From assembly GCA_020746105.1 (NCBI GenBank), contig CM036622.1, positions 16,531,487 to 16,595,486 of the forward strand: 64,000 nucleotides of DNA, read 5' to 3'. The stretch's first letter is position 1. Every line of letters begins with the position of its first letter. Position numbers and translations under genes: made by a program. Shown here in pieces: positions 13,288 through 24,070 of the stretch. Origin of the DNA: Trogon surrucura. Taxonomy: Eukaryota; Chordata; Aves; Trogoniformes; Trogonidae. The notes under the pieces are model-generated. The model made no database searches, was not told the origin of the DNA, and saw only the letters and a program-made list of their open reading frames with translations.

Positions 13288-16026
13288 ACAGTTAAAGTTT
13301 AGGAGCTAAGTAATTTTAAACTCTCTTGTTTTCCATTTTTAGTATATTTGTGCTGAAATGTTCATTTGTGATTATAGAGTATCTGACTCCATACCTTCTG
13401 AATATGAAATTTAGGGAGCTTTCAGAAGGTTGATATCTCAAGTTTTTTCTCAGTTTGGTCAATCAAATTCAGCAGTCAGGATTTTTTGGCGTGTTTAAAA
13501 AAAAAATCATGACTTTGTGTTTATTTCTAGGTGTTATGCTGCAAAGCCTGTTGTGCCTCATAGCCTGTCAATAGCTCTGTGTATGTATTAGAATCTCAAA
13601 ACCAAACTGATCTTCACAGTGCACTTGTATTGTGTAAGACAAATTTCAGAGACAGTCTATTTTTTATGTACAAAATACAATACACTGACAATATTAATCT
13701 TATTTATAGCTTTTCCATTTTGCAAACTGTGTGGCATTTCAGAGGCGGGTTTTGGAATCTACTCGTGTGTTTCGTGACCTCAGTTAAAGACTTCTGAAAT
13801 TTTTTTACTTTTTTTTTTTTCTTCCTCTAGTCTCTGGGTGTTGCTAGATAGCACGCAAACAAATTCCATACAGAATGAGCAATTTGGATTTATCCAGCTG
13901 GTACAAGTGGTTATAGGGCTGGCTGTCACCGAAAGCTCAGCTCTTTGGTCCTGACTTGACTCGTCATTGTGGCCGTGTGTGCAGAAAGGGAGGCTGAGAG
14001 CAGTGGACTGGATTCCCCACACAATGCCATCATTGTGTGGGCGAGGAGGAGAAGCTGGTGTTCTGGCAGCCTCAGCTGTCTCTGAAAGCCTTGTCTCTTG
14101 TTCTGGGTGTTTAAAGGACGGCATTCCTCTGATGGCAATCCTGCCTGGATTCCCGGCTTAAATTCAGTGGGCAGCAAAGGCGCCTAGAGCAGTTTCAGGA
14201 GAGAAGACAGTGCAGCACATAAGAGGATGGGTTTACGGTCCAGCAGTTTTGTCTGAATGATCAAGGTGCCTCTCTGCCTGTTGTTGATGCTAACAGACAA
14301 AAATCACTCGATACCGAGTGATCCCGGGTTGGCTTCTGTCATAAAAGAAAAGCTTTTCCTCCATCAGAGTTTTCATATAAAATCACATCTAATGTGGGAT
14401 CATTGAATTAAAAGGGAAGCCAAATTTAATATATTTTCAAAGGTCTTCAGCTATGAAAATATGTCTGTTTGTTTGACATCTTATTGCAAAGACTTTAAGC
14501 AGCATGGAAGATGGGCATTGATATAAACCTTGAAATTTAGGGCTATGATTCTGTAGGACTGACTCCCACAAAAAAAGATAAGGTACACATAGGAGAAGAA
14601 AAGAAGAAGAAGAAAGAAAATGAATCAGATTTTTCTTTGACCAGATATTCTGATCTACATGGAAGTTTAGCTTGGGAGGAAAGCTGTCATTTCATTACAG
14701 CTTTATCTTACTTGCTTATGGATGCATTGGAGGGTAATCCTTGAGGCCCAAAATGAGTTGCCTAACTTTCAAGACTGGTTTCTCTCTTCAGAGGGAGCAT
14801 CTCTTCCAGTGACTGATTCAGAGCATCTAAACTAGATCAACTCTGGATCACCCTTCAGCGCAGCCCATCCCCACGAGCCGTTGGGTCACGTGCCCAAAGC
14901 ACAGCTGTGTTAATGTTCTCCATGGTGTCCCCCAAGGTCCTGTCTCTCTGGACATGAGAGGCTTGGAGGTCCCCCGTTGTGGGCCATGAATCTGTGGCCA
15001 GCATTGGTTAACAATAGATATACAAAATGGAACTGGTTTTATTTTGCTTGTTTGAAGTTTGGTAGCAAGGATATTAGGCTTTGGTCTGCAAGAAATGTTG
15101 ATGAATGACCTAAAATATTTTAGGGATTGTCAAAGCAAGATTCCGTCTAGGAACAGTGTCTTTTGGGATAGATGCCTTTTTCTTTTAATAATCCCTCTTA
15201 CATCATGTGAGGACAGATTTGCATTTTCTGATGCAGTTCGGGGACTGTAAGAGGGATCTTGAGCAGCAATTCTTTTTGATAACACCACTCCTGCACATGC
15301 TAGCTTCTAGCTATAGTGTAACTATATTTAAGCATATATTTATGCCCCTTTACTGGGAATTAAGGATCCAGACACAGAATTCTCTCAGTTACCTAACACT
15401 AAAAAATAAGAGCAAACTTCATAAAACCAGCTGATACTTGGTATATTTGTCTGGCTTTGTTTTCCTGGCATGTTTTAATCACCTACAGAATGTAAAGTTG
15501 AAAATACGTGCACAGTACGGTTTGTATCAGGGAAAGAAATAGTATTGTTTGCAGCAATGCAATTGTAAAAGCTTCTATTGGTTCAAAGAAAAATACAGAT
15601 CAGCTTGAATGATCAAGCTGTATTTGTCTCCATTTAAGCCATATTAGTAAGTGACAGAGCCAACAGTAGAGATGCATGCTGTCATTCTTGCACAGCTGTG
15701 AAAAATTCCTCAAATCATGGAAAATTGCTTCTAGTTTCAGCTAAATCAACGATTGTTTTTAGAAGCTGAAAAATGAATTTTGATAAATGTTTTTACATAC
15801 TATTAGTATCATCTGATCTTAATGGTAAGCGCTTTGCAGTGTAGACACATTCAAAGCCATTTGTTTGCAGAAGGCAGTGCCATGTGCAAAAAGACACTAA
15901 AGGGGTTCATAGAATCGTAGAACGGCCTAGGCTGGAAGGGACCTTAGCGATCATTTAATCCAACCTCCCTGGTTGTGGGTAGGGACGCCTCTCAACTAGA
16001 TCAGGAAACACATGGGGACCGAATGG

Positions 16027-16036
16027 GGATCGAACC
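16027..16036 (-). promoter_or_regulatory. Pol III B box of the SINE
   Basis: The minus-strand sequence GGTTCGATCC is an exact B-box match, inherited from the tRNA T-loop. Whether it still supports transcription cannot be told from sequence. Confidence 0.75.
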
Positions 16037-16070
16037 CACGACCTTGGTGTTATCAGCACCATGCTCTAGC

Positions 16071-16081
16071 CCAGTGAGCTA
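16071..16081 (-). promoter_or_regulatory. Pol III A box of the SINE
   Basis: The minus-strand sequence TAGCTCACTGG corresponds to the tRNA D-arm and A box. The usual AGTTGG of tRNA-Ile is changed to ACTGGG here, so it is a near match and not a perfect one. Confidence 0.6.
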
Positions 16082-16916
16082 ACCAGGTTGCAACTGATTT
16101 AAATGTAGTACTGAAAACCTGGAATTTTTATACATTTCAGACTATCAAAGGAGAACCAATTGTTTTAATACTGTCTTTGAAATATTATTTTTTTAAATAA
16201 CAAAACCAGCCTGACTGTATGTCCTACAAAAAGCTCATGTCTGTTTTAGAAAGCTCTTAATTAATTTTTTTTCTCTGTTTGGAAGATAAAACTTCTTCCA
16301 GATACTGAATTTATTTAAATTTTTAAGGACAGGGAAGCATGCAGTTATTGGAAGGACACCGAGAGCAAGTAAACATGATGAAGTAGATGGGATCAGGAAA
16401 AAAAAATTGTCTTGTATATTTTTAAATCTCTTTCTGAATTATGTGAGTGGCATGAAGGGAAAAAAATATGAATTTCCAACTGTGATAGAGAACAAAAATG
16501 GAAACTGTGTAGTGCGTTTGAATCTCGTGTCTGATTTCCAGTGCTTTGGGCAGGTTGTGGATTATACCTCTGCTGCTCCCCCGCACTGGGCTTCTGGAGC
16601 AGAGATGGACAAAGAACAGCAGTGTCTTTAGCGGGTCGTGGCACATACATCCAGAGCTAATATTCCTCTTATCCTGCCCATTGCCCTCAGTCATAGACCA
16701 GGGGTTCATCTCAAGCTGGGCTTATAGTTGAATTTGCTAATTGCTTTAATTTTTTTTTCTGGCAGTGATGCAAATGCTATAGAAGTGCACAGATTAGCCC
16801 AAATTACTTTCTAACCGTGCTGCTTCAGTTACTTGTGAGCACAAGGGGTTATGTCCTGTGGAAACCGGAACTGGAAGCTACTGTCAGATTTTGCATAAAC
16901 TGTCAAATAACAGCGT

Positions 16917-18790
16917 GTCACACAATCACAGAATGTTGACGTTGAAAGGGACCTTGAAAGATCATCTAGTCCAACCCCCCTGTGAAAGCAGGATCACTTG
17001 GAGTAGGTCACACAGAAGTGCATCCAGACTGGTTTTGAATGTCTCCAGAGAAGGAGACTTCACAACCTCCCTGGGCAGCCTGTGCCAGTGCTCTGTCACC
17101 CTCACAGTGAAAAAGTTTTTCCTAATGTTTTTGTGGAATCTCCTATGCTCCAGCTTGTATCCGTTGCCCCTTGTCCTATCACTGGACAGCACTGAGAAGA
17201 GCCTGGCTCCATCCTCCTGACACTCACCCTTTGCATATTTATAAACATTAATGAGGTCACCCCTCAGCCTCCTCTTCTCCAAGCTAAAGAGACCCAACTC
17301 CTTCAGCCTTTCCTCATAAGGGAGATGTTCCACTCCCTTCAGCATCTTTGTGGCTCTGCACTGGACTCTCTTAAGCAGCTCCCTGTCTCTCTTGAGCTGA
17401 GGGGCCCAGAACTGGACACAGTATTCCAGAAGTGGCCTCACCAGGGCAGAGTAGAGGGGCAGGAGGACCTCTCTCGACCAACTTGCTACCCCTCTTCCAA
17501 TACACCCCAGGATGCCATTGGCCTTCTTGGCCACAGGGCACAGTGCTGGCTCATGGTCATCCTGCTCTCCACCAGGACCCCCAGGTCCCTTTCCCCTGCA
17601 CTGCTCTCCAGCAGGTCAGTCCCCAACCTATATTGGCAGATGGCGTTGTTGTTTCCCAGATGCAAGACTCTACACTTGCCCTTGTTATATTTAATAAAAT
17701 TTCTCCCCTCCTAGCTCTCTAGCCTGTCTAGGTCTCTCTGAATGGCAGCACAGCCTTCTGGTTTGTCAGCCACTCCTCCCAGTTTTGTGTCATCAGCAAA
17801 CTTGCTGACAGGGCACCCTCTTCCCTCATCCAGGTCGTTGATGAATGTATTGAATAGTACTGGTCCCAGTACTGACCCCTGAGGGACTCCGCTAGACTCA
17901 GGCCTCCAACTAGACTCTATCCTATTGACCACAACTCTCTGACTTCTTACTTTCAACCAGTTCAATCCACCTCATTACCTGATCATCCAGACCACACTTC
18001 CTCAGTTTAACTGTAAGGATGCTGTGAGAGATGGTGTCAGATGCTTTGCTGAAATCCAGATAAAGCATGTCCATTGCACTGCCATCATCTATCCACCTGG
18101 TTATGTCTTCATAAAAGTCTGTCAGGTTGTTCAAACATGACTTTGCCTTGGAAAAAACATGTTGCTCCTAATGACCCTCTTATCCTTGATATGCCCAGAG
18201 GCAGTGCTGAGGATAAGTTGTTCCATCACTTTTCCAGGGATGGAGGTGAGGCTGACTGGCCTGTAGTTACCTGGGTCCTTCTTCTTGCCCTTTTTGAAGA
18301 CTTGAGTGACTTTTGCTTTCCTCCAGTCCTCAGGCACTTCTCCTGTTGCCCATGACTTACCAGAGGTGATGGAGAGTGCCCTAGCAATGACTTCTGTCAG
18401 CTCCCTTGGCACCTATGGGTGCATCCTATCAGGGCCCATGGATTTATGGATGTTTAGATTACTCCCTAACCCAGTCCTCCTCAACCAAGGCAAACTCCTC
18501 CTTTATCCCGATTTCCTCTGGGCCCTCAGAGGTCTGGGGTCCCTGAGGACAGTCTCCAGCAATATAGACAGAGGCAAAGGAGGCATTCAGCAACTCTGCC
18601 TTTGTATCCGCTGTCACCAGGTCACCCACCTTATTCAGCAGAGGGCCTACATTGCCTCTAGTGTTAGTTTTGTTGGCAGTGTATTTGAGGAAGCCCTTTC
18701 TGTTGTCCTTGACCTCCCTTGCAAGGTTTAATTCCAAGGAGGCCTTAGCTTTCCTAGTTGCCTCCCTCTGTTTGGCTTAAACCTCGCACT
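16917..18790 (-). mobile_element. CR1 LINE, 5'-truncated, with decayed reverse transcriptase
   Basis: This ~1.9 kb minus-strand copy covers most of the reverse transcriptase and the C-terminal part of CR1 ORF2. In order on the minus strand are AREVKDNRKGFLKY (18.7 kb), KDPGNYRPVSLTSIPGKVME (18.2 kb), LYLDFSKASD (18.07 kb), [11 protein letters not shown] (17.88 kb), the catalytic FADDTKL box (FADD at 17789-17800) and the C-terminal [15 protein letters not shown] segment (about 17.05 kb). Its 3' end at 16917-16935 carries the CR1 terminal repeat in diverged form. The reading frame alternates between two frames in at least five pieces, so it has several frameshifts and cannot encode a full protein. 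The endonuclease and 5' end are missing. The upstream boundary, 18.78-18.80 kb, is approximate. It is an old copy inside the RARB intron, in antisense orientation. Confidence 0.93.
16962..18737 (-). pseudogene. CR1 ORF2 remnant (reverse transcriptase)
   Basis: This is the coding remnant inside the CR1 copy. The longest intact piece, 16962-17534, encodes 190 residues of the thumb and C-terminal region. Other pieces are 17711-17965 (palm with FADD), 17922-18134, 18131-18412 and 18459-18737. Catalytic aspartates are preserved in the FADD box, but the pieces lie in alternating frames. In the LDFSKA motif, Ser replaces the usual Phe after the alanine. The element's protein would reverse-transcribe its own RNA at the insertion site; this copy is dead. 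Confidence 0.9.
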
Positions 18791-19877
18791 TCCTCCTAGT
18801 GCAAAATTCCCGATGCTGTCAGGGAAGACTTTCTCAAGAAGGAACAGCAGCATCAGGCTCTTAAGCTAAGGTGCATTGGTGACCTGCCATGTTTTGGGGC
18901 ACTGCTTTGCCATCCTGTATACCTGGAAGGTTTCTGGCTGTACAGCTGGCACTGCTCCTGCCTGCGACCGTCTCCCATAAAGGATTTGGATGCAGCCATA
19001 GTGCCCCTGACAGTTCCCAAGAGCATTTTGTAATGTTGATATAGCCTTCATGTCTGCTCACCTTGCATATCTTTCTAGGGTCTTTGGCCAATAACCGGTC
19101 CATAACAGCTACAGTTTTTTCATTATTATTATTAAACTCGAATTGTTGAGTCTTACTCTTGTGGCAGTGTCTATTCCTTCCTATACCTGAGAATACACAC
19201 TGTAAAAAGAAGAAACTTCAGATTTACATATGTATCTACCTGTTGTTATTGGAGTTGAATCATGGTTTCTTGCACCAAGGTAGGTACTGAAGAGACCTTG
19301 TAGAAGTGTTTGTCACATTTCTATCCAGCTTTCACCTGCCCGTAGCTGTTGTGGCTTATTAACAGATGGCCGAGAGCTGAAGTTCACACCAGATTGGTAA
19401 CGTGCACGTGGTTTGCAACAGCTTCAACAGAACTAAGTAAATTACATGTATGTGTAAAAGCGCTGTCTACGCAAATCACGTCATGGCGTACCCACCCGAG
19501 ATGCCAGAAGCAGGCAGGCTGTGATGCGGGCTGGTACACTTGCCTGTTGAGAAGTCTCTTGTTTTGCATGTAATGGATATGGAGTGTGTTTTTTATTTTC
19601 CTGTAAGTAGGTTCTGATGGATTTTACTTTCCCAGTTTTCTTCGCTTAGAGAGTGGGAAAAATCTTTTGTTCTCATTTTTTGCTCTCCATTAGTTTAAGG
19701 ACCACATGTGGCCTTTAATTATAGATGTGGAGAACAGGTTGTCCTGTGCAGACCCAGAAAGTTGTTACAGTGTAGGAAAAAAATGCAGCTTTCCACCACG
19801 TTTAATACAACATTTTATATTATGAACTTTAAAAGTATTGTTTGCAGAGGCAATTCAGTAGATAAGGAAATATGGAC

Positions 19878-19932
19878 ATGGAATCATAGAATCGCTTATA
19901 TTGAAAAAGACTTTAAGATCATCAAGTCCATT
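19878..19932 (-). mobile_element. CR1-type 3' tail fragment
   Basis: This segment starts GGAATCATAGAATCG and continues to AAGATCATCAAGTCCA. Read on the minus strand, it is a short CR1-like 3' end with its terminal ATTCTATG repeat. It is more diverged than the neighbour that begins 24 bp later. The two are separate insertions or one tail interrupted by the other. Confidence 0.75.
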
Positions 19933-19955
19933 TGAGCAAACATCTCTGAATTAAG

Positions 19956-20240
19956 TCATAGAATCATAAAATCATAGAATCAATTGGGTTGGAAAAGACC
20001 TCAGAGATCATCAAGTCCAACCCTTGGTCCAACTCCAGTCCGTTTACTAGATCATGGCACTAAGTGCCATGTCCAATCTCAGTTTAAAAACCTCCAGGGA
20101 TGGTGAATCCACCACCTCCCTGGGCAGGCCATTCCAATGCCTGACCACTCTCTCTGTAAAGAATTTCTTTCTAATATCCAGCCTAAATTTCCCCTGGCAG
20201 AGCTTAAGCCTGTGCCCCCTTGTCCTGTTGCTACTCTTGA
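19956..20240 (-). mobile_element. CR1 LINE 3' fragment
   Basis: The left end has three units related to the CR1 terminal repeat (TCATAGAATCATAAAATCATAGAAT), followed by TTGGGTTGGAAAAGACC. On the minus strand it encodes the last part of CR1 ORF2, including [18 protein letters not shown] and [14 protein letters not shown], within the open frame 20047-20307. It resembles the C-terminus of the longer copy at 16.96-17.2 kb but differs in many residues, so it is a different CR1 subfamily or age. The 5' boundary is uncertain by tens of bases. Confidence 0.9.
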
Positions 20241-20853
20241 GATTTCTGTTAACAGTAATAGCCTTTTTTATATGACACCATATTTTTTTATTCTTATTGA
20301 ACACCAATTACAGATATGTAAAATTACAATGAACTAGCTTTCATTTTCTAAGTGTGAAACTTTTTAAAAAGAAACTAGTTAATGAGACATTGATAGAGGA
20401 GGATATACAAGCAACTGATCTGTTGAATTTAGATTTAGAATAGCTTGCTCAACCCCACAAGAATGTGCACTGTTCTCCCTGGAAGAAAGGAGGAGAGTAG
20501 TTTGCCGAGTGTGATTCTGGCCAAGTGTTGACTTCGGTGAGATGGTTGGTGTCACTGTTCCGCTTGCTTTAGGCATCTATTTTAAATTGCAGCTTGCATT
20601 TTTCTTAAGTGCCTTAAAGATTTTATGACTGGCACATGTTAGAGAAGTAAATTAAAAATTAAGGGGTTTTGTAAGTGTACAAAATGGAATTATCTGTTAT
20701 CTAATTCTGTTCACTTACATGTTAGGTAGAGAGCCAGATGCTCTTGTTTTGCTACTTATTTTGAAAGATATATCTACCCATACTTTCTGGTTATTGTAAA
20801 CCATCACCCAGGTTGTAAGCAGGCAGCTTCCCAATTAACAGAAATACTTTGAT

Positions 20854-20872
20854 TGACCTTGGAAAGTGACCC
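20854..20872 (-). promoter_or_regulatory. paired nuclear-receptor half-sites, 7-bp spacing
   Basis: The minus strand reads GGGTCA-CTTTCCA-AGGTCA. Both hexamers are perfect, and the second has the CCAAGGTCA extension used by monomeric orphan receptors of the ERR and SF-1 type. Seven bases is not a standard RAR spacing. Confidence 0.3.
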
Positions 20873-21954
20873 TCCGTTGGTCTCTGTGCTTACTGGCTGA
20901 ACTGCTAATGGAAACAGAGGTTCTTTCTAATACTGAATGAAGTGTTCCTTTAAGGAAATTTCCTAAAGGGGTGTTTTCTTTAGTTTCGTCTGGAAGTGGA
21001 GTGCAATTAAGTTTGCAGCATGGATCCCAGAGGTGTTCGGCTTTGCAGAGCAGCTCTTCCTGAAATTTCAGTCTTGTGCTATAACAGGAAAGATAGTTGG
21101 ATGTAATTTTCCAAGATTCTGTATTTTCAGTACAGTTAGCTTTACAGATTCTTTCTTCAATTTGTGTATCATATACATTCTTCTTTTTCTTCCCCCTGCA
21201 AAACAAAACAAATGCTTTACTAAAAAAAAACACTTCCATTTTTGAGTAGCCATTCCAAAAATCAGTAACTGCCAAAGATTATACCCATGTGTATATCTTT
21301 GCTTCTTTGCATCTGGATTTTGTTATAGTCTTTACATATGGATGTGTTGTTTCTTGAGTTCCTTGTAAAGGACATACATGTTGTGTCCTTCTTTCTATTT
21401 TATATTATTCTGATTATTTCAGAGGAACTTCACATACACAGGAGACACCTCTAGGTGTGACATCTGTGTAGCTCAATACTCCACTTATAAAAACATTTTG
21501 GCATTAAAGAAGCCATGCATCTAGTTCTGTAATTGGCAGTTTTGGTATATCAGTACAGTAACTGTGTAACTGGTATACTGCTGCAGCTGGTCTGCCAGAT
21601 ATTCAGAGTCCCTACTCATCAATCATTCTTCCCTTTGGTAATATGCAGGAGTCCTCACAATTTCCACAGCTCAATTCAGGAGAGAGCTGAGAAGTAGAAA
21701 GACATTTTTGTGTATGAAGTCCCGTGTGATTTCACATGGCCACACTTAAAATTTCTCATTTAATGTATTTTAGCAGGAAAAGTTACTATGCAATAAAAAC
21801 TTAATCATAATACCTACATTTGAAGGGGAAAAGGTATATTGTTTCTGGATCCCCCATCTGGAATAACGTATGCATAAATTACAAGGTGAGATGGCTGTCG
21901 AAAGTCGTGCCAAAAAATGTGGATTTGGTTGGCTGTAAAGGCAGCCAGCAATTT

Positions 21955-22271
21955 CGCTCCAACTATAGTGAACCTCGGTGACTGCTGGGGACCCTTCCCG
22001 CTCCCGAGGAGAGAGCCAGCAGCCCCCAGCCGCAGCGCCTGAGCAGGCTCTGCTGTCGCCTGGCAGCAGGGAGACTGATCAAATGCTTACGGAGCAAGTT
22101 TGTTCCTGTTTCAGAGTCTCTTTAAAAGTGACAATTTAATGGGACCCATTACTGTCAGCTGTGGACATTCCCTCTCCCTCCTCCCAGGCGCTTACCAGGG
22201 AAAGCAGAGATTTATAGCCGTGGTGCAGCTGCTCCGATGGGCTACCGTTCACTCCTCCCGCGAGTGTCCCG
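21955..22271. promoter_or_regulatory. CpG-rich patch
   Basis: I count 15 CpG in about 317 bp, with GC-rich runs such as CCCGCTCCCGAGG and CCAGCCGCAGCGCC. It sits in the intron between the two zinc-finger exons. A promoter in such a place would make a receptor lacking the first zinc finger. No start exon is recognised. Confidence 0.35.
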
Positions 22272-24036
22272 GCTGGCTGCTCTCCAGATGAATCTTCCCA
22301 ACAGGAGAGAGGTCTTCCTCATCTCCAGGGTGCTTGGCTTGCTTTGGAGCCTTGTGCACCTATGATAGATATATGTGCAAATTATTAGGTCCTCACTTCA
22401 GAGCGCGCTGTGATGCTCATGGGCTTTCTGCTGGTCCAAAAGAGTGGCAGCGCTCCAGATTTAGGACGATTTAAGTGGAGCACTTCAGAGAAAGATCCAC
22501 AGCCCATCATTTATTTAATGAATGAGCACTACCACTTTTTTTTTATTGTTTTATTTTTTCTGAGGGCATCCAGGCATTGCACAGATGTGGTTGCAAATGG
22601 TCTTAACCAGACCACATTTATCCATTGATGCAGAGCAACTTCTATGTGTACAGAAACAAAAGTGGAAACTGTATTTTTTTGTAGTGAAAGAAGAAAGGGA
22701 GTGTTAGGTGAACAGGAGAGATGCAAGCACAGCAACCAGGAGCAACATGGGTGAGCTAGCTAAAAAGACCTTTTTGTCTTAGCCCAAGTCCATGTGATTT
22801 TCTTAAACTGAAAGAATGATCATCTTGTGATTATATGAGCTCTGTGCTTGAATCTGGCCATTGATTAAAGTCTGGCAGGGGAGGGAGAAAACAGGAAGAT
22901 GTCTTGGTAAGATTTTCCTCTGTTAATCAGCCCCAGTTCATTCACTCATCACTGAACGGTCATGTTTTCTGGACGTCAGAGTTGCCCAGTTCCAGACTCT
23001 CCTTTGCTTCCCTATGGCTTGGCTGAATGGGCAGTGATGCTTAACACCAGGCAAGGTGGAGGCAGCACTGCATTTGTCCTGTAAAGCTGTGATGATTTTT
23101 TCAGCATCTTAGCATGATTTGGGTCAGTGTTCGTGACAAGATAACGTGTCTCCAATTAGTGTTACCTTAAGAGTCCTTATTGCCTGGAGGAACTAGTCAG
23201 TTGATTCCTCTGGCTCTGTTTATTGCAGTTGCTAATCTCTTGCACTGGCGCTGGCTGCATTTTGTCCACCTTTCTCAGCCTCCTTTTCTCTGTTGTTGAG
23301 GCCATTTTGACCATGTGTACTTAGACTGTGTAAAGGGAGCAGGTATAGGGGTATGGCTGCCATCTCACTCTTAAAAATGGTGGGTTTGCTAAGCTGGTCC
23401 AGCTCCAACTCATCCCTCTGCTGTCGCCTTCAGTAATGAGTTTCAGCTGCAGTGTGGAAAGGTAATTTTCCTTGACTACTGCCAGTACTGGAGAGCCAGA
23501 CTTGCATATTTCTGAGTGTTTACTTGATCTCTGTTTTCTAGTCTCCAGGCATCCGACTTTCACTAAACTGTACGTTTCACAAGATTTTTAGTGGGTAGTT
23601 CCGTATTAGCCGAGTTCCTTTGTCACTGAATGAAAGTATAGCATAAAGTACTAAGTACAAGATATTACTTGCCAGATTTCAAGTGAATTGGTACAACATA
23701 TTTGTTTAGAGATCAACTGTCAAAACTCAGAGCAAAGAAAAAACTGTGGGGAGATAATGAACGTGTGTTGGTGAGTCATTCAGATGAGTGCCTGACAAAC
23801 ATACCAGGAAGCATAATGCTCAAGACATCTGGTTTATTTTGGCATGTTTATGTCCGTGTTATTTCTTCTGAATATTTTTGGTTTGCTTTCTGCATTGTTT
23901 TCGTGTATCACTTCATCCCTCCTCAGAAACTTCCTCTCTACTGTGGATCAGGCACGTTTTAAAACTCCTCCCAAGCAAATAGAAACCTGCTGGGTCTTGA
24001 AAACAAGTGGCCAGCTCTTCTCCAGCTGTCCTGGCA

Positions 24037-24070
24037 GGTGGGTGCTGGCCAGCACCTGCAGGCACCCACC
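24037..24070. repeat. nested inverted repeats (hairpin-forming)
   Basis: An outer pair, GGTGGGTGC at 24037-24045 and GCACCCACC at 24062-24070, flanks and partly overlaps a perfect 14-bp palindrome, GTGCTGGCCAGCAC, at 24042-24055. Two mutually exclusive hairpins are possible. A G-rich stretch follows at 24.09-24.12 kb. Confidence 0.8.

Larger units (their letters stand above)
15908..16088 (-). mobile_element. tRNA-Ile-derived SINE with CR1 tail (TguSINE1-like)
   Basis: Read on the minus strand from 16088, the first ~72 bases resemble a tRNA-Ile with a GAT anticodon: TAGCTCACTGG (A box), a GTGCTGATAACACC anticodon arm and GGTTCGATCC (a perfect B box). The sequence then runs into a CR1 3' end and finishes at 15908 with ACGATTCTATG. 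A tRNA-Ile head joined to a CR1 tail is the known design of TguSINE1, a passerine SINE that would be moved by the CR1 reverse transcriptase. The acceptor-stem ends no longer pair well, so it is not a working tRNA. No clear target-site duplication is seen, which is usual for CR1-mobilised copies. The alternative, a chance tRNA pseudogene beside a separate CR1 tail, is less likely because the two parts abut in the same orientation. Confidence 0.85.

Noticed and set aside
13923-13939. DR5 element resembling the beta-2 promoter RARE (same CCGAA spacer)
   Set aside because: The spacer and following bases match, but the first half-site CTGTCA has three mismatches to GGTTCA and the second (AGCTCA) has one. 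It is not in promoter context. Treated as coincidence.
16017-16088. A nuclear tRNA-Ile (GAT) gene on the minus strand
   Set aside because: The anticodon arm and B box look good, but the acceptor-stem ends no longer pair well and the sequence continues directly into a CR1 tail. It is the head of a SINE.
18791-19110. Continuation of the long CR1 upstream of 18.79 kb
   Set aside because: Similarity to the CR1 coding sequence fades at about 18.78-18.80 kb and the minus-strand frames beyond show no CR1 endonuclease or connecting motifs.
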